Part shown: in pieces, positions 41,608 to 50,894 of the stretch
How positions within the stretch are numbered: position 1 is the stretch's first letter
How the letters are laid out: every line of letters begins with the position of its first letter
Assembly (NCBI GenBank): GCA_022821585.1
Contig: JAJEDI010000075.1
Span: 1 to 64,000, forward strand
Source: Caldilineaceae bacterium
GTDB lineage: Bacteria; Chloroflexota; Anaerolineae; Caldilineales; Caldilineaceae
Reading direction: 5' to 3'
Length of the DNA stretch: 64,000 nucleotides
The notes under the pieces: generated by a model
What the model was told of the DNA's origin: nothing
The model's input: the letters and a program-made list of their open reading frames with translations, nothing else
Database searches by the model: none
Program-made: the position numbers and the translations under genes

Positions 41608-42552
41608 ATGGACATCACCTGGGATTACACGAACCAACGCGAGTATGTCAGACGAATCAGCGGGGGCATGCCGCCGCTGATTATCAGTGCGGTGGTGACG
41701 GGCGGGCATCAGAAGAGCGAGAATCCGGCGATGCCGGTGACAGCCGAGGAGCAGGCGGATGCTGCGGCCGAGGTATTTGCAGCCGGCGCGACCATCATTC
41801 ACATTCACGCCCGCCAGGCTGAAGACCCAACCCAAGCATCGCACGAGGCGGACCGATATCGCGAAATCAACGAAATGATGCGCGCCAAGGCGCCGCAGAT
41901 CCTGGTGGACAATTCGCAGGGGATCGCCGATCTGACGACCGAAGGCAGCGATTTCGTTGGAACGGCACACCACTACAAATCTGCGCCGATCGAGGCCGGC
42001 CCCGATATCATGGCCTTCAACCCCGGCCCGATGACCTTTCGCGGCGGCGCGGCCTATACCGGCGGGGGAAGCGGGCCGAGCAAGGTCACGCTGGCCACAT
42101 TTGACGACTCGGAGCGTACGGCGCACCGTCTGCGGGAACGCGGCATCAAGCCGCAGGTGTTCCTCTACCACCCGGGTCATCTCGACATTCTGGACTATCT
42201 GATCCAGCGCGACGCGCTAGACAAACCCTACTTCCTGCAGCTGGTTTTCGGGCAGCAGAGCGGCATCAACACGAGCATGGACAGCTTCCTCTACATGGTG
42301 CGCAACTTGCCGGAAGACTCCCTGTTCCAGACGTGCGCGCTGGGCCTGGAAGAGATCCAGGTGAATGTGATGGCGATGCTGCTGGGCGGTCACGTGCGCA
42401 CCGGACTGGAGGACTGTATCCATTACCAGCGGGGTGAACTGGCACAGAGCAACGCGCAGATGGTGGAGCGGATTGCACGCATTGCCAACGACCTGGGACG
42501 GGGCGTTGCCACGATCGACGAAACGCGCAGTATGTTGGGAATCGACAGGTAG
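41608..42552 (+). CDS. Beta-keto acid cleavage enzyme (BKACE, DUF849)
   Basis: 314 aa after GAGGAG. TIM barrel family with IISAVVTGGHQKSENP, IIHIHARQAED (metal HxH), QILVDNSQG, and GGHVRTGLEDCI near the end, all characteristic of 3-keto-5-aminohexanoate cleavage-like enzymes. These split a beta-keto acid with acetyl-CoA into acetoacetate and a CoA ester; the family is known to include the dehydrocarnitine-cleaving enzyme. Dehydrogenases upstream would supply a beta-keto acid, and a sarcosine oxidase-like gene follows, so a carnitine-related amine is one inferred substrate. Confidence 0.9.
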   Translation: MDITWDYTNQREYVRRISGGMPPLIISAVVTGGHQKSENPAMPVTAEEQADAAAEVFAAGATIIHIHARQAEDPTQASHEADRYREINEMMRAKAPQILVDNSQGIADLTTEGSDFVGTAHHYKSAPIEAGPDIMAFNPGPMTFRGGAAYTGGGSGPSKVTLATFDDSERTAHRLRERGIKPQVFLYHPGHLDILDYLIQRDALDKPYFLQLVFGQQSGINTSMDSFLYMVRNLPEDSLFQTCALGLEEIQVNVMAMLLGGHVRTGLEDCIHYQRGELAQSNAQMVERIARIANDLGRGVATIDETRSMLGIDR

Positions 42553-42651
42553 GAAAAGAGTCGATCCAACAGGCGGCCGCGCCGGCCAAGGCGATGACGA
42601 GGCCATCAAGCCACAGCAAGAGCCCGACTAGAAAACAGTAATTTTTTTCAC

Positions 42652-42680
42652 TTGGAACGGGGCCGTCTTCTGCATATAAT
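42652..42680 (+). promoter_or_regulatory. Sigma70-like promoter for the sarcosine oxidase-like gene
   Basis: TTGGAA (42652-42657), 17-bp spacer, consensus TATAAT (42675-42680). Start near 42687, leader of about 76 nt to ATG 42763. Confidence 0.6.
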
Positions 42681-42762
42681 GCAGACCAAACCTCTGTTAG
42701 CCGAACCCGTTCCGATCTTCCTACATTCCACCTTTTCCACACAGTTTTCAGCACAAGACAAC

Positions 42763-43890
42763 ATGCAAAACGCTAAAATCGTAGTAGTTGGACTGGGCGC
42801 TATGGGAAGTGCAGCCCTCTACCACCTCGCTCGCCGAGGGGTTGCTGCTTTCGGCATCGAGCAGTTTGAGCTCGGCCACGCTCTCGGCAGCTCACACGGC
42901 TTTTCCAGGATTTTCCGCGACATTTATGAGCATCCTGACTACATAAAGCTCGCTGAAGCGACCATTCCGCTGTGGCAAGAGTTGGATTCTCTCGCCGCCG
43001 ACCAGCTGATGCACTTTACGGGACTGCTCTACTTTGCACGCCATGGGAACCCAAAAATTGCACAGAGAATCGGCGTAATGGAAGCGCTGGGCAGGTCGAT
43101 CGAATGTTTTACTCCTCAGGAAGTGACCGCCCGTTACCCCGCGCTGCATCTGCCCCCGGATACCGTCACCTGTTTCACCGCCCGGGCCGGCCTTCTGAAT
43201 GTCGGCCGCTGTATTCTGGAGCATCTTGAACAGGCGCAGCGCGCCGGCGCGACCGTCCAGGAGCGGGAACGCGTGCACCGCGTGGATATCAGCCAGGAGA
43301 CGCCCCTGCTAGAGACGTCCGCCGGCCAGATTCGCTGTGACAGACTGATCATTTCGCCCGGTCCCTGGGCACCCGAGATCCTCGAAGATCTTTCGCTTCC
43401 ATTACACGTGACACGGCAGCAGGAGTTTTACTTCCGGCCCGAACACCGGGACCGTTACAAGCCCGGCCAGCTGCCGGTCTTCGGCGATATGGACACCAAG
43501 TTCTACGGCTTTCCCGACTACGGCCCAGGCGTGAAGACCGCCGACGATGGGCTCGGGGTCGAAACTTCAGCTTCGGAGGTCGATCGAACACTGGACCTCG
43601 ACAAGCGTGATGAACTGCAGGCGTGGCTGTCATCGATCATGCCGGACAGCGGCTTCTCCTACGTCGAAGGCACCACCTGCATGTATACGTCAACGCCCGA
43701 CCGGGATTTCGTCATCGGTACACATCCCAGCAATGAAAACGTGCTGGTCGCCGCCGGATTCTCGGGGCACGGGTTCAAATTCTCAACTCTCGTGGGCAAG
43801 ATCGTGGCCGATCTGGCCGCGGACGGGTCGACCGAGTACCCGATCGAGCGGTTCCGGCCGGACAGGTTCGACAAGGACAGTGCGTCCTGA
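42763..43890 (+). CDS. Monomeric sarcosine oxidase / N-methyltryptophan oxidase-like flavoprotein
   Basis: 375 aa from ATG 42763. FAD-binding VVVGLGAMGSAALYHLARRG at the N-terminus, GSSHGFSRIFRDIY (flavin-side His/Arg), and VEGTTCMYTSTPDRDF with the Cys that holds covalent FAD in monomeric sarcosine oxidases. It oxidatively demethylates N-methyl amino acids to the parent amine, formaldehyde and hydrogen peroxide. The upstream promoter makes it independent of the BKACE run, though both read the same way. Likely substrates: sarcosine or another N-methylated compound produced by the preceding pathway. Confidence 0.92.
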   Translation: MQNAKIVVVGLGAMGSAALYHLARRGVAAFGIEQFELGHALGSSHGFSRIFRDIYEHPDYIKLAEATIPLWQELDSLAADQLMHFTGLLYFARHGNPKIAQRIGVMEALGRSIECFTPQEVTARYPALHLPPDTVTCFTARAGLLNVGRCILEHLEQAQRAGATVQERERVHRVDISQETPLLETSAGQIRCDRLIISPGPWAPEILEDLSLPLHVTRQQEFYFRPEHRDRYKPGQLPVFGDMDTKFYGFPDYGPGVKTADDGLGVETSASEVDRTLDLDKRDELQAWLSSIMPDSGFSYVEGTTCMYTSTPDRDFVIGTHPSNENVLVAAGFSGHGFKFSTLVGKIVADLAADGSTEYPIERFRPDRFDKDSAS

Positions 43891-43981
43891 GATGCGATGC
43901 CGGCGGTCGCACCAGTGCTGACGCGGGACCCAGCAGTTCATTTTGTCCCGTTCGCAGCCCGGTGAACCGGGACAGTTCGTT

Positions 43982-44014
43982 GCGGGCACTCCGGCGGGGG
44001 TGCTCGCATTCTTT
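43982..44014 (+). terminator. Possible terminator after the sarcosine oxidase-like gene
   Basis: 8-bp stem GCGGGCAC (43982-43989) / GTGCTCGC (44000-44007) with one G-T pair, then ATTCTTTCC. The tail is only moderately T-rich. Confidence 0.4.
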
Positions 44015-44092
44015 CCAACGACGTTTCACCGCGAACGGTTTTTTTGGAACACCGGGTCCAACTGCCATTTCTGTATACACGGGAGGTGAAGT

Positions 44093-45619
44093 ATGACCAG
44101 AGCAGCCGCGGAAACAGCGGGTGAGAGCCGGGAGAGACTTTCATCCGACCCGTACCGGCCGGCCTACCACTTTCTGGCCCCGTGCAACTGGCTGAACGAT
44201 CCGAACGGGACGATCTTCTGGCAGGGCAGATATCACCTTTTCTACCAGAACAACCCCCACGCCGCCTTCCACGGCGGGGCGACGGGAACGATCCACTGGG
44301 GCCATGCGGTCAGCGAAGATCTCGTACACTGGCAGGACCTACCTATCGCGCTGGCACCAGTGGACAGTTACGACCGGGACGGCTGCTACAGCGGCACGGC
44401 CTTCGTCAACATGGAGGGCGTGCCGACGATCATCTATCATGGCGTTCCGGGTGGGATCTGCCTGGCAACAAGCCAGGATGAGTTGCTGGTCGAATGGGAA
44501 AAACATCAGGCGAACCCGGTCATCCCGACACCCGAACCCGGCAGCGGCTACACGGTGGACGGCGCTCCGTGCGCGTGGATAGAAGGCGATACGTACTACG
44601 CGCTCACGGGAAACACCAGCCGGGAGGAGTTCGAGGGTCAAAAGCCGGACAGGGCCTTCCTGTACAGGTCAGTCGATCTGGCGAACTGGGCGTACCTGCA
44701 TCCTCTCTATGAAGGGGGAAGGTACACGGAAGTGGGCGAGGACTGCGCGGTGCCCGACTTTTTTCCGATGGGCGACAAGCATGTCCTGCTCTTTGCCAGC
44801 CATCATCGCGGGCCGCACTATTACACGGGAACCTATGCGAACCAGAGATTCACACCCGTGCGACATGGGCGAATGGCTTTCGGCGAGACGAACTTTTCCA
44901 ACAGGACCGGCATTCTGAACGAGTGCCAGACGCTGCTGGATGGAAACGGCAGGCGTGTCATGTTCGGCCGGTTATCCGAGGGGCGTTACGGCTACGTCCA
45001 GCGGGCATCGGGCTGGTCCGGGATCATGGGGTTGCCGATGGCGCTCACCATGGGTGAACAGGGCGAGTTGCATCTGAACCCGGTGAAGGAGCTGGAGGCG
45101 CTGCGCCGCAACCCTGTGCGCTTGTCGGACATCAAACTGGCGGGAGATTCGTCGATCACGCTTGACGGCGTGCGCGGCAACCGGCTGGAGATCCGGGCGG
45201 TCTTCAGTTGGGAGAGCGCCGAAGAGTTCGGCCTGCGTGTGTGCTGTTCGCCCGACGGCGCAGAGCAGACGATGATCCGGTTCAACGTCAATCCGAATGA
45301 CTCGATACAGCCGCAGGAGAAGCTGGGCCCTGACAGGTTGCTGGTCCTAGACGTTACGCGCTCGAGTGTCAGCCAGGAGGTGAAGAACCGTGAGTCACAG
45401 CGCTGTACCGTGAGGCACGCCTACGGTGAGCCGATCGAGCTGCGCGTCTTTGTCGACCGCAGCGTGGTCGAGGTCTTTGGTCAGGGCGGCCACTACCTGG
45501 GCAAACGCATCTATCCGGCGCGGGCGGACAGCCTGGGCGTGCAGCTCTATTCGCTGGGCGGCGGAGCAACCCTTCTTTCTCTGGAAGCATGGGAGATGGA
45601 GGCCATCTGGCCGATCTGA
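44093..45619 (+). CDS. GH32-like glycoside hydrolase (fructosidase family)
   Basis: 508 aa after GGGAGGTG. Five-bladed propeller signatures: catalytic nucleophile in NWLNDPNGTIFW (about residue 33-40), HWGHAVSEDLVHW, CYSGTAF, and the acid/base Glu in ILNECQTLLDG. C-terminal beta-sandwich (about 345-500) with IELRVFVDRSVVEVFGQGG. The usual RDP transition-state motif appears as YTVDGAPCAW, lacking the Arg, so activity may be altered. No signal peptide, therefore cytoplasmic, acting on imported sucrose-like or fructosyl substrates. Preceded by its own intergenic space; followed by the long repeat-rich gap. Confidence 0.83.
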   Translation: MTRAAAETAGESRERLSSDPYRPAYHFLAPCNWLNDPNGTIFWQGRYHLFYQNNPHAAFHGGATGTIHWGHAVSEDLVHWQDLPIALAPVDSYDRDGCYSGTAFVNMEGVPTIIYHGVPGGICLATSQDELLVEWEKHQANPVIPTPEPGSGYTVDGAPCAWIEGDTYYALTGNTSREEFEGQKPDRAFLYRSVDLANWAYLHPLYEGGRYTEVGEDCAVPDFFPMGDKHVLLFASHHRGPHYYTGTYANQRFTPVRHGRMAFGETNFSNRTGILNECQTLLDGNGRRVMFGRLSEGRYGYVQRASGWSGIMGLPMALTMGEQGELHLNPVKELEALRRNPVRLSDIKLAGDSSITLDGVRGNRLEIRAVFSWESAEEFGLRVCCSPDGAEQTMIRFNVNPNDSIQPQEKLGPDRLLVLDVTRSSVSQEVKNRESQRCTVRHAYGEPIELRVFVDRSVVEVFGQGGHYLGKRIYPARADSLGVQLYSLGGGATLLSLEAWEMEAIWPI

Positions 45620-46256
45620 AGTCGCTGGATCGTGCAGCCCCCTGTACCCCTTCGGGGGGCGACAATATCTGATGTGCGCAAAAGTCGAGAATGCGCCTTC
45701 TGCGTATTGCGTACTTTCTTAACTGCTAAGCCTCATTATGTACGCACTGTGTCCCTTTTGCCTGGGACCGGAATGACGGAACGCAGCGGCAGGATTTCTA
45801 TGGCGGGCTCATGCCGGTCATCGCGGTGTACGTTAGGCCAGAAGGGGCGTAGCCGCGTCCGCCCTGCCTGCGCTGGCTCACACTCGGAACGAGCCACGAC
45901 GCGGGGGAAGCACCGGTCGCCGCGGGACGCCAAGGTCGAATTGCGCGCACACTGGCTGCGGCGCGATTTGGGCCGGGGGCGTTGCGGGGGCGGGGCCCCC
46001 CCACAAGGGAGGGCCGAATAGGCCCGACCGCCCAAACTGCAGTGGTTAGTAGCTAGTGGTCAGTTGTCAGAGACTGCGTTTCCTCTGACACAGAGTTTGT
46101 CGCGGCGTGGCAATGGTTGGTCTGGCGCCGAGAGTATGCGTGAGTGTGCCTCCATTTTGGGATGGGTGCCTCTTTTCGGGTCCTAACTCCTTAGGGGGTT
46201 GGTAGGCTATACTTATGGGTGAACCGAGCTCCCACAATAATCAGGAGGCCAGACCC
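45620..46256. other. Intergenic region with one long dispersed element
   Basis: No coding frame. A GCCCCC/GGGGGGC hairpin near 45636-45660 may help end the GH32 transcript. Copy 5 of the dispersed element covers 45905-46175, and TATACT (46208-46213) is a -10-like box without a clear -35. Confidence 0.55.
45905..46175 (+). repeat. Long dispersed intergenic element, copy 5
   Basis: Shares with copy 4: GAAGCACCGGTCGCCGCGG, CACACTGGCTGCGGCGCG, GGGGGCGTTGCGGGGGCGG, CACAAGGGAGGGCCGAATA, CTGCAGTGGTTAGTAGC with heptamers, CAGAGACTGCG, CTCTGACACAGAG and TTTTGGGATGGGTGCC. Ends about 80 bp before the PIG-L gene. Confidence 0.83.
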
Positions 46257-47120
46257 ATGTCCGAGTCGCTACGTATTCTTTCGGTCGGCGCGCATCCCGC
46301 CGACATTTTCGATCAGTCGGGCGGGACGATGGCCCATCATGCGGCGCGCGGCGACTATGTCGGCTGTGTCGTGCTTACGCACGGTGCGCGCGTGCATGAT
46401 AAGGTCATCAGCGACGAGATGCACCATGCCAGTGAAGTGCCCCCGGCCGATGAGCTGAAGTCTCTGATGGCGGAACGGTCCGACGTGAAGGCGGAGGAGG
46501 CGCGCAAGGCGTGCAGTCTGTTGGGGGTTGAAGACGTATACTTTTTCGGCGCGGATGACGCGGTTCTGCTGGTGACGGACGAGGCTGTCAGGCGACTGGC
46601 GCGGCTCTTTCGCCAGTTGAAGCCGGACATTATTCTTACGCATTTCCCCAAGGAGGGCGACGGGTTGACCAACGCGCATGCGATTGCCGGGCAGATCGTG
46701 CTGCACGCGATGGCATTGGCATCGGGCGTGGACCCCGGCGACCGCAATCCGCCGCACAAGGCGGCCCAGGTCTTCTTTTTCGGCACGGGCGCGGCCTCGA
46801 TCCCGCGCAATGTGTGGCAGTCCGAAGGCGGGTACTACAACGACGTGTTCATTGACATCACCGACGTGGTGGACAAGAAGCTGGCTTGCCTGGACTGTCT
46901 GGTCAGCCAGGGCTACGGCGGGGTCTACGCGCGCAAGCGCATCGAGACGAGCGACGGCGCGTTCGGGATGTCGGGCGGTGTTGCGTATGCGGAGGGGTTT
47001 ATCTCGCTGAATGCTGAAACGCACTACTATCTGCCGGTCACGGAGCGGGCGATGATCAATGCACGGGCTTCCGACCATGAGCGGATTGAGGAGACTTCCT
47101 ACCGGGTGCCGGTTGACTGA
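46257..47120 (+). CDS. PIG-L (LmbE-like) deacetylase family protein lacking the catalytic Asp
   Basis: 287 aa from ATG 46257 after AGGAGG. The zinc motif AHPDD reads AHPAD in LSVGAHPADIFDQSGGT, so the catalytic base Asp of MshB-type deacetylases is Ala, while the zinc His and Asp remain. GLTNAHAIAGQIV supplies the third His in place of HPDH. YFFGADDAVLLV and IILTHFPKEGDG follow the fold. GlcNAc- or amide-deacetylation is expected for the family, but the altered site argues for a changed activity. Upstream: dispersed element; downstream: two dioxygenases. Confidence 0.85.
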   Translation: MSESLRILSVGAHPADIFDQSGGTMAHHAARGDYVGCVVLTHGARVHDKVISDEMHHASEVPPADELKSLMAERSDVKAEEARKACSLLGVEDVYFFGADDAVLLVTDEAVRRLARLFRQLKPDIILTHFPKEGDGLTNAHAIAGQIVLHAMALASGVDPGDRNPPHKAAQVFFFGTGAASIPRNVWQSEGGYYNDVFIDITDVVDKKLACLDCLVSQGYGGVYARKRIETSDGAFGMSGGVAYAEGFISLNAETHYYLPVTERAMINARASDHERIEETSYRVPVD

Positions 47121-47222
47121 GGACTTACATACTTGAGGCAACTGTTACCTGTCCAAAGCGCGGGCCCGGCCGGCCGCGGCGGAAAAACCCTGTAGGCAAC
47201 CTTATGACTGAACTTTGCGTTG

Positions 47223-48053
47223 ATGGAGGAGCCGACCTTGGGATCGTCAACCCAATATGACCTTGATTTGAAGCTGGCGGAGCTTCGTATCAACGGCTAT
47301 GTGCTTTTTGAAGACCTGATCCCGGTCGGGAAGATCGACCGGATCCGGGAGGCATTTCTGCCCTATCTGGAGCAGGTGCGAACGCACGGCGCACCGGAAA
47401 ACGGCGTGATGCTGCATGGTCGCAGCGATGACCGGCTTGTCTTTGAGGGGAGGCTGCAGGTAGTGAATCGCTATACGCTCTACGTGCCTTGGGAGCAGCC
47501 GTTTGCGGATCCAGAGATCTACGAGAACCCGGTCTTGTTGGACTTTCTGGACCGTTACTGGGGGACACAGGACTACCGCATCACCTGCTATCATTCAAAT
47601 AACCCCTATCCGGGCAGCGACTATCAGCGGTGGCACCGCGATGCAGGTATCTCCAAACTTGTGCCTCACGTGGGTCTGGAGGTCTGCCCGCATTTCGGTG
47701 TCAAGTTCCCGCTGGTGGACACGTATGAGGAAAATGGCAGCTTCGAAATACTGCCGTGTACGCAGTATCTTGCCGACCCGGAGATGGAGACACAGTACGA
47801 TGAGATCCTGGAGGCTGGAGATTTCCCCACCCGGCGGCGCCTCAATCTGAAGAAGGGGACGCTGTGGATTCAGGACCCGCGCACGCTGCACCGCGGCACG
47901 CCTAACCGCTCGGACCATGCGCGGCCGGAGCTGGTGATCTGCTACTCGCTGCCCTGGTTCGGTCAGCGTGTGCCAATCGAGATGACGCAGTCGGAGTACG
48001 ACAAGATTTCGGAGAGAGGCCGCAGACTGCATGCTACCTGTCGGGTCATCTAG
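47223..48053 (+). CDS. Phytanoyl-CoA dioxygenase family protein, copy 1
   Basis: 276 aa from ATG 47223; the TTG at 47238 behind GGAGGAG is a good alternative start. Double-stranded beta-helix Fe(II)/2-oxoglutarate oxygenase with H-x-D in YQRWHRDAGI, VKFPLVDTYEENGSFEILPC and the distal His plus 2OG-binding Arg region in RTLHRGTPNRSDHARPEL. It hydroxylates a small organic substrate. Only the metal-binding core resembles the next gene, so the two are distant paralogues with different substrates. Confidence 0.87.
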   Translation: MEEPTLGSSTQYDLDLKLAELRINGYVLFEDLIPVGKIDRIREAFLPYLEQVRTHGAPENGVMLHGRSDDRLVFEGRLQVVNRYTLYVPWEQPFADPEIYENPVLLDFLDRYWGTQDYRITCYHSNNPYPGSDYQRWHRDAGISKLVPHVGLEVCPHFGVKFPLVDTYEENGSFEILPCTQYLADPEMETQYDEILEAGDFPTRRRLNLKKGTLWIQDPRTLHRGTPNRSDHARPELVICYSLPWFGQRVPIEMTQSEYDKISERGRRLHATCRVI

Positions 48054-48104
48054 GGCTTTCTGATGTTTATGTGAACTGAGATCTGCCAGGGCAAGATCCG
48101 TTCA

Positions 48105-48168
48105 TTCCGCGGAGGGCCGCGGAGAACACTTTTCTTATCCACGAAGGGCCGCGAAGGGTCACGAAGAA
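48105..48168 (+). repeat. CGCGGAG/CGCGAAG-type repeat tract
   Basis: CCGCGGAGGGCCGCGGAG, a break, then CCACGAAGGGCCGCGAAGG and GTCACGAAG, a 9-10 bp periodic degenerate repeat like that at 28274. Such tracts occur between genes in many bacterial genomes. Confidence 0.6.
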
Positions 48169-48248
48169 AACCTTTTTTGGTCCACAGAGAGCATTGAGGG
48201 TCAGATCGGGAAACGGCTTCTTGTGAAGAGGAAGAAGGGGATGCAGCC

Positions 48249-49466
48249 ATGGAATTCAGCCGCGATCAGTTTCTGGAAGAGGGGTACGTGATTCTGCGGG
48301 GCGTCATTCCGCCGCAAGAGCTGGATGGGCTGCGGCGGGCCTATGAAGAGTTGGTCGAGCGGCAGAAGGTGATCTGGGCGCGTGAGCGGGGGCCGGACGA
48401 CCCGCCGGGCGGTGTCTGGGAGACGCACGCGCAGCCGCGCCTGAATCTGGGGGCGCTGGCGGGTGAGATCGATGCGCAGACGGTCGGGGCGGTCGAGATC
48501 TGGCTGCACGAGAACATGCAGGGAGTCAGCAGCCGCTTGCTGGGCGTGGAAGACGCGGCTGTGACCGAGATGATGCTGATGTGCAACCCGGTGCGCGACC
48601 ACGAGACGGGCGGTCATCGCGGCTGGCACCGCGACTTCTACCCGCCGCACACGGCGCCGCTGCAGGGCTACGCCGACGACATCCTGGAGAATGGGCCGCG
48701 TTACGTGCAATGGAATCTGCCGCTGTACGACGACAACGTACTCTGGGTCGTGCCGGGCAGCCACAATCGTCTCAACACGGACGAGGAGAACGCGGCGATG
48801 AACGCGGATGCACGTACGCCCGTGCCTGGCGCGGTCCAGACTCATCTGGCGGCCGGTGACGGCGCGGCCTATATCCTGCCGTTGCTGCACTGGGGCAGCC
48901 GCTACAATGCGACGATGCGGCGCACGATCCACGGCGGTTTTTCGGAGTACACGACGCACAAGGAGTTGCCTTATCTTGAACATCTGTCACCTACGTCGCA
49001 AGAATCATTCCTTCGCTGGAATGAGCGCAGCACGCGGGCGTTCGAACGGACCGAGGCGGCGCTGCGGGCGGTCGTTGACGGTGACGGCGCCGCGTACAAG
49101 GCCGCTCTGGACCGGCTCCATCCGGGACGCGGCGACAAGGGCAATTTGCTCTCAACAATTTTTCTGAGCAAGAGCGCTAAGCGAATTCATCAGCTCAAGA
49201 GCCCGGATTTCGACAGCCTGCCCGAGCAGGAGCGGAATTGGGCGACGGGCATTCATCCGATGACGCTACAGTGGGGCAGGCCGCTGGCCGACCGCTTCAG
49301 CGATCAAGAGGCGGACGTCCTGTGGGCGCGCTTCAAGTTCGTCGACGATCTGCTGCAGGATGATGAAGACCAGTGGACGCCCGGGTTTCAGGGTGAGGAG
49401 ACGCGATACTACTTCGATCGGGTGCCGGCTGATCTCAGTGTTGAGGCGTTTCTCGCCACATTCTGA
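48249..49466 (+). CDS. Phytanoyl-CoA dioxygenase family protein, copy 2 with C-terminal extension
   Basis: 405 aa. Fe(II) site H-x-D in GWHRDFYPPHT, VQWNLPLYDDNVLWVVPGSH, and distal LLHWGSRYNATMRRTIHGGF (His and Arg). The last 160 residues form a helical extension absent from copy 1 (RAFERTEAALRAVVDG; DRLHPGRGDKGNLL), with DLLQDDEDQW near the end. Probably hydroxylates a different small molecule from copy 1. The Gfo/Idh/MocA gene starts 90 bp further on, probably part of the same run. Confidence 0.88.
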   Translation: MEFSRDQFLEEGYVILRGVIPPQELDGLRRAYEELVERQKVIWARERGPDDPPGGVWETHAQPRLNLGALAGEIDAQTVGAVEIWLHENMQGVSSRLLGVEDAAVTEMMLMCNPVRDHETGGHRGWHRDFYPPHTAPLQGYADDILENGPRYVQWNLPLYDDNVLWVVPGSHNRLNTDEENAAMNADARTPVPGAVQTHLAAGDGAAYILPLLHWGSRYNATMRRTIHGGFSEYTTHKELPYLEHLSPTSQESFLRWNERSTRAFERTEAALRAVVDGDGAAYKAALDRLHPGRGDKGNLLSTIFLSKSAKRIHQLKSPDFDSLPEQERNWATGIHPMTLQWGRPLADRFSDQEADVLWARFKFVDDLLQDDEDQWTPGFQGEETRYYFDRVPADLSVEAFLATF

Positions 49467-49556
49467 GCCGGGTCGGGCCTTCAGGCATCGTATTCAAGGC
49501 AGTATGCGCGGCGCAGTTTGATCGCGGCGCCGGTTGCCGTGCGAAGGAGTCAAAAC

Positions 49557-50630
49557 GTGGGAAACAAGCCAGTCAGAATCGGGTTGATCGGTACCGGCAT
49601 GGTCGCACAGGTGATGCACTTGCCGCATCTGTCGGAATTGCCGGAACTGTTCGAGGTTGCGGCACTGTGTGACCTGTCCCCCGGTACGGTGCGGGCTGTG
49701 GGCGCGAAGTACGGCATCCGGCACACGTTTTCCGACTATCGTGAGATGCTGGAACGCGCCGATCTGGATGCGGTGATGGTTCTGACGCAGGACCATGCCC
49801 AACCGGCGACGGACGCATTGCGAGCGGGAAAGCATGTCTTCATCGAGAAACCGATGTGCCACAATCTGGATGAGGCCGATGAACTCCTGGACGCGCAGGC
49901 GCAGAGCGGTTGTGTGGCCCAGCTCGGCCATCACAAAATATACGATCCCGGTTATGTAGCAGGGCGAGAGCGCATCCAGCAAATGCAAAGCCCCCATCTG
50001 ATCCGCCTTTACGATATCAACGGCCCCAACGACCTGTTTCTGGAGCACTATGACATCGTGCGCGTTGATGATATCGACGCGGCCGAGAAGGACAGGCTGG
50101 GGCGGCTCCGCCAGGAGGGTCTGCGACGCGCCATCGGCGTCCAACCCGAAGCGGTCATGCGCGCCTACGGAAAGATGCTGGGTCTGTCGATTCACGACAT
50201 CTATATTTTGGACGCAGCTTTCGGGCTGCCGGAGCGGGTTGTTTCGACCGAGATTTGGAATGGGGGCGGGGCGTTTGTCTCGATCCTGGCCTATCCGAAC
50301 AATCTGCGTTGTATACTGGACACCGCCGGTGTCCGCGACCTGCGGCTCTTCGACGAGACGATGACGGTTTATTCGCCGGACAGCATCGTGTCGATCGTGT
50401 TTCCCAGTCCGTTCCTGAAGAACGCGGCCACGGTGGTCGAGGAGTGGAGTATGGATGGGACAGAGTTTCGCGAGTCGACAATCACGGCTTCATACGAGGA
50501 GGCGTTCAAGCTGGAGCTGATTCATTTTCACGATTGTATTGTGAATGGGAAGACGCCGCGAACGCCTGCGTCTGGAGGCCGTGCGCAGATCGCGCTGTTA
50601 ATTGATATGATAAAGGCTTACCGCCTGTAG
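49557..50630 (+). CDS. Gfo/Idh/MocA family oxidoreductase
   Basis: 357 aa from GTG 49557 behind AAGGAG. NAD(P)-binding RIGLIGTGMVAQVMHLPHL, then LCDLSPGTVRAV, DAVMVLTQDHAQPATDALR and HVFIEKPMCHNLDEADELL (the EKP motif) with a C-terminal alpha/beta domain. Lys of EKP and downstream GHHKIYDPGYVAG belong to the catalytic core. It oxidises or reduces a sugar or inositol-like substrate. Last gene of the plus-strand run; the intergenic 50631-50894 separates it from the convergent peptide importer. Confidence 0.9.
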   Translation: MGNKPVRIGLIGTGMVAQVMHLPHLSELPELFEVAALCDLSPGTVRAVGAKYGIRHTFSDYREMLERADLDAVMVLTQDHAQPATDALRAGKHVFIEKPMCHNLDEADELLDAQAQSGCVAQLGHHKIYDPGYVAGRERIQQMQSPHLIRLYDINGPNDLFLEHYDIVRVDDIDAAEKDRLGRLRQEGLRRAIGVQPEAVMRAYGKMLGLSIHDIYILDAAFGLPERVVSTEIWNGGGAFVSILAYPNNLRCILDTAGVRDLRLFDETMTVYSPDSIVSIVFPSPFLKNAATVVEEWSMDGTEFRESTITASYEEAFKLELIHFHDCIVNGKTPRTPASGGRAQIALLIDMIKAYRL

Positions 50631-50894
50631 GAATCGATGTGAAGCGCAGCCCGGTGTCGGGGCAATAGTCTCCAAGGTCCTCCACTGAGAACTGAGCATA
50701 GCCAAGGCGCGGGCCATGCTGGGCTACAATCCGACCAGGGACGTTTTTCAGATGGTTGACGAAGGCTGGGCGAAGAAGTCCTGAGGGGCGACCCTTAAGG
50801 GAGAGAGTTCCTTACGCCGACACTCTCTCGATGCTGTATTCCACACCGACCAAAGCCGAAAAGCGAGAATTGGATAAAAGGGTTTGCGGACCGG

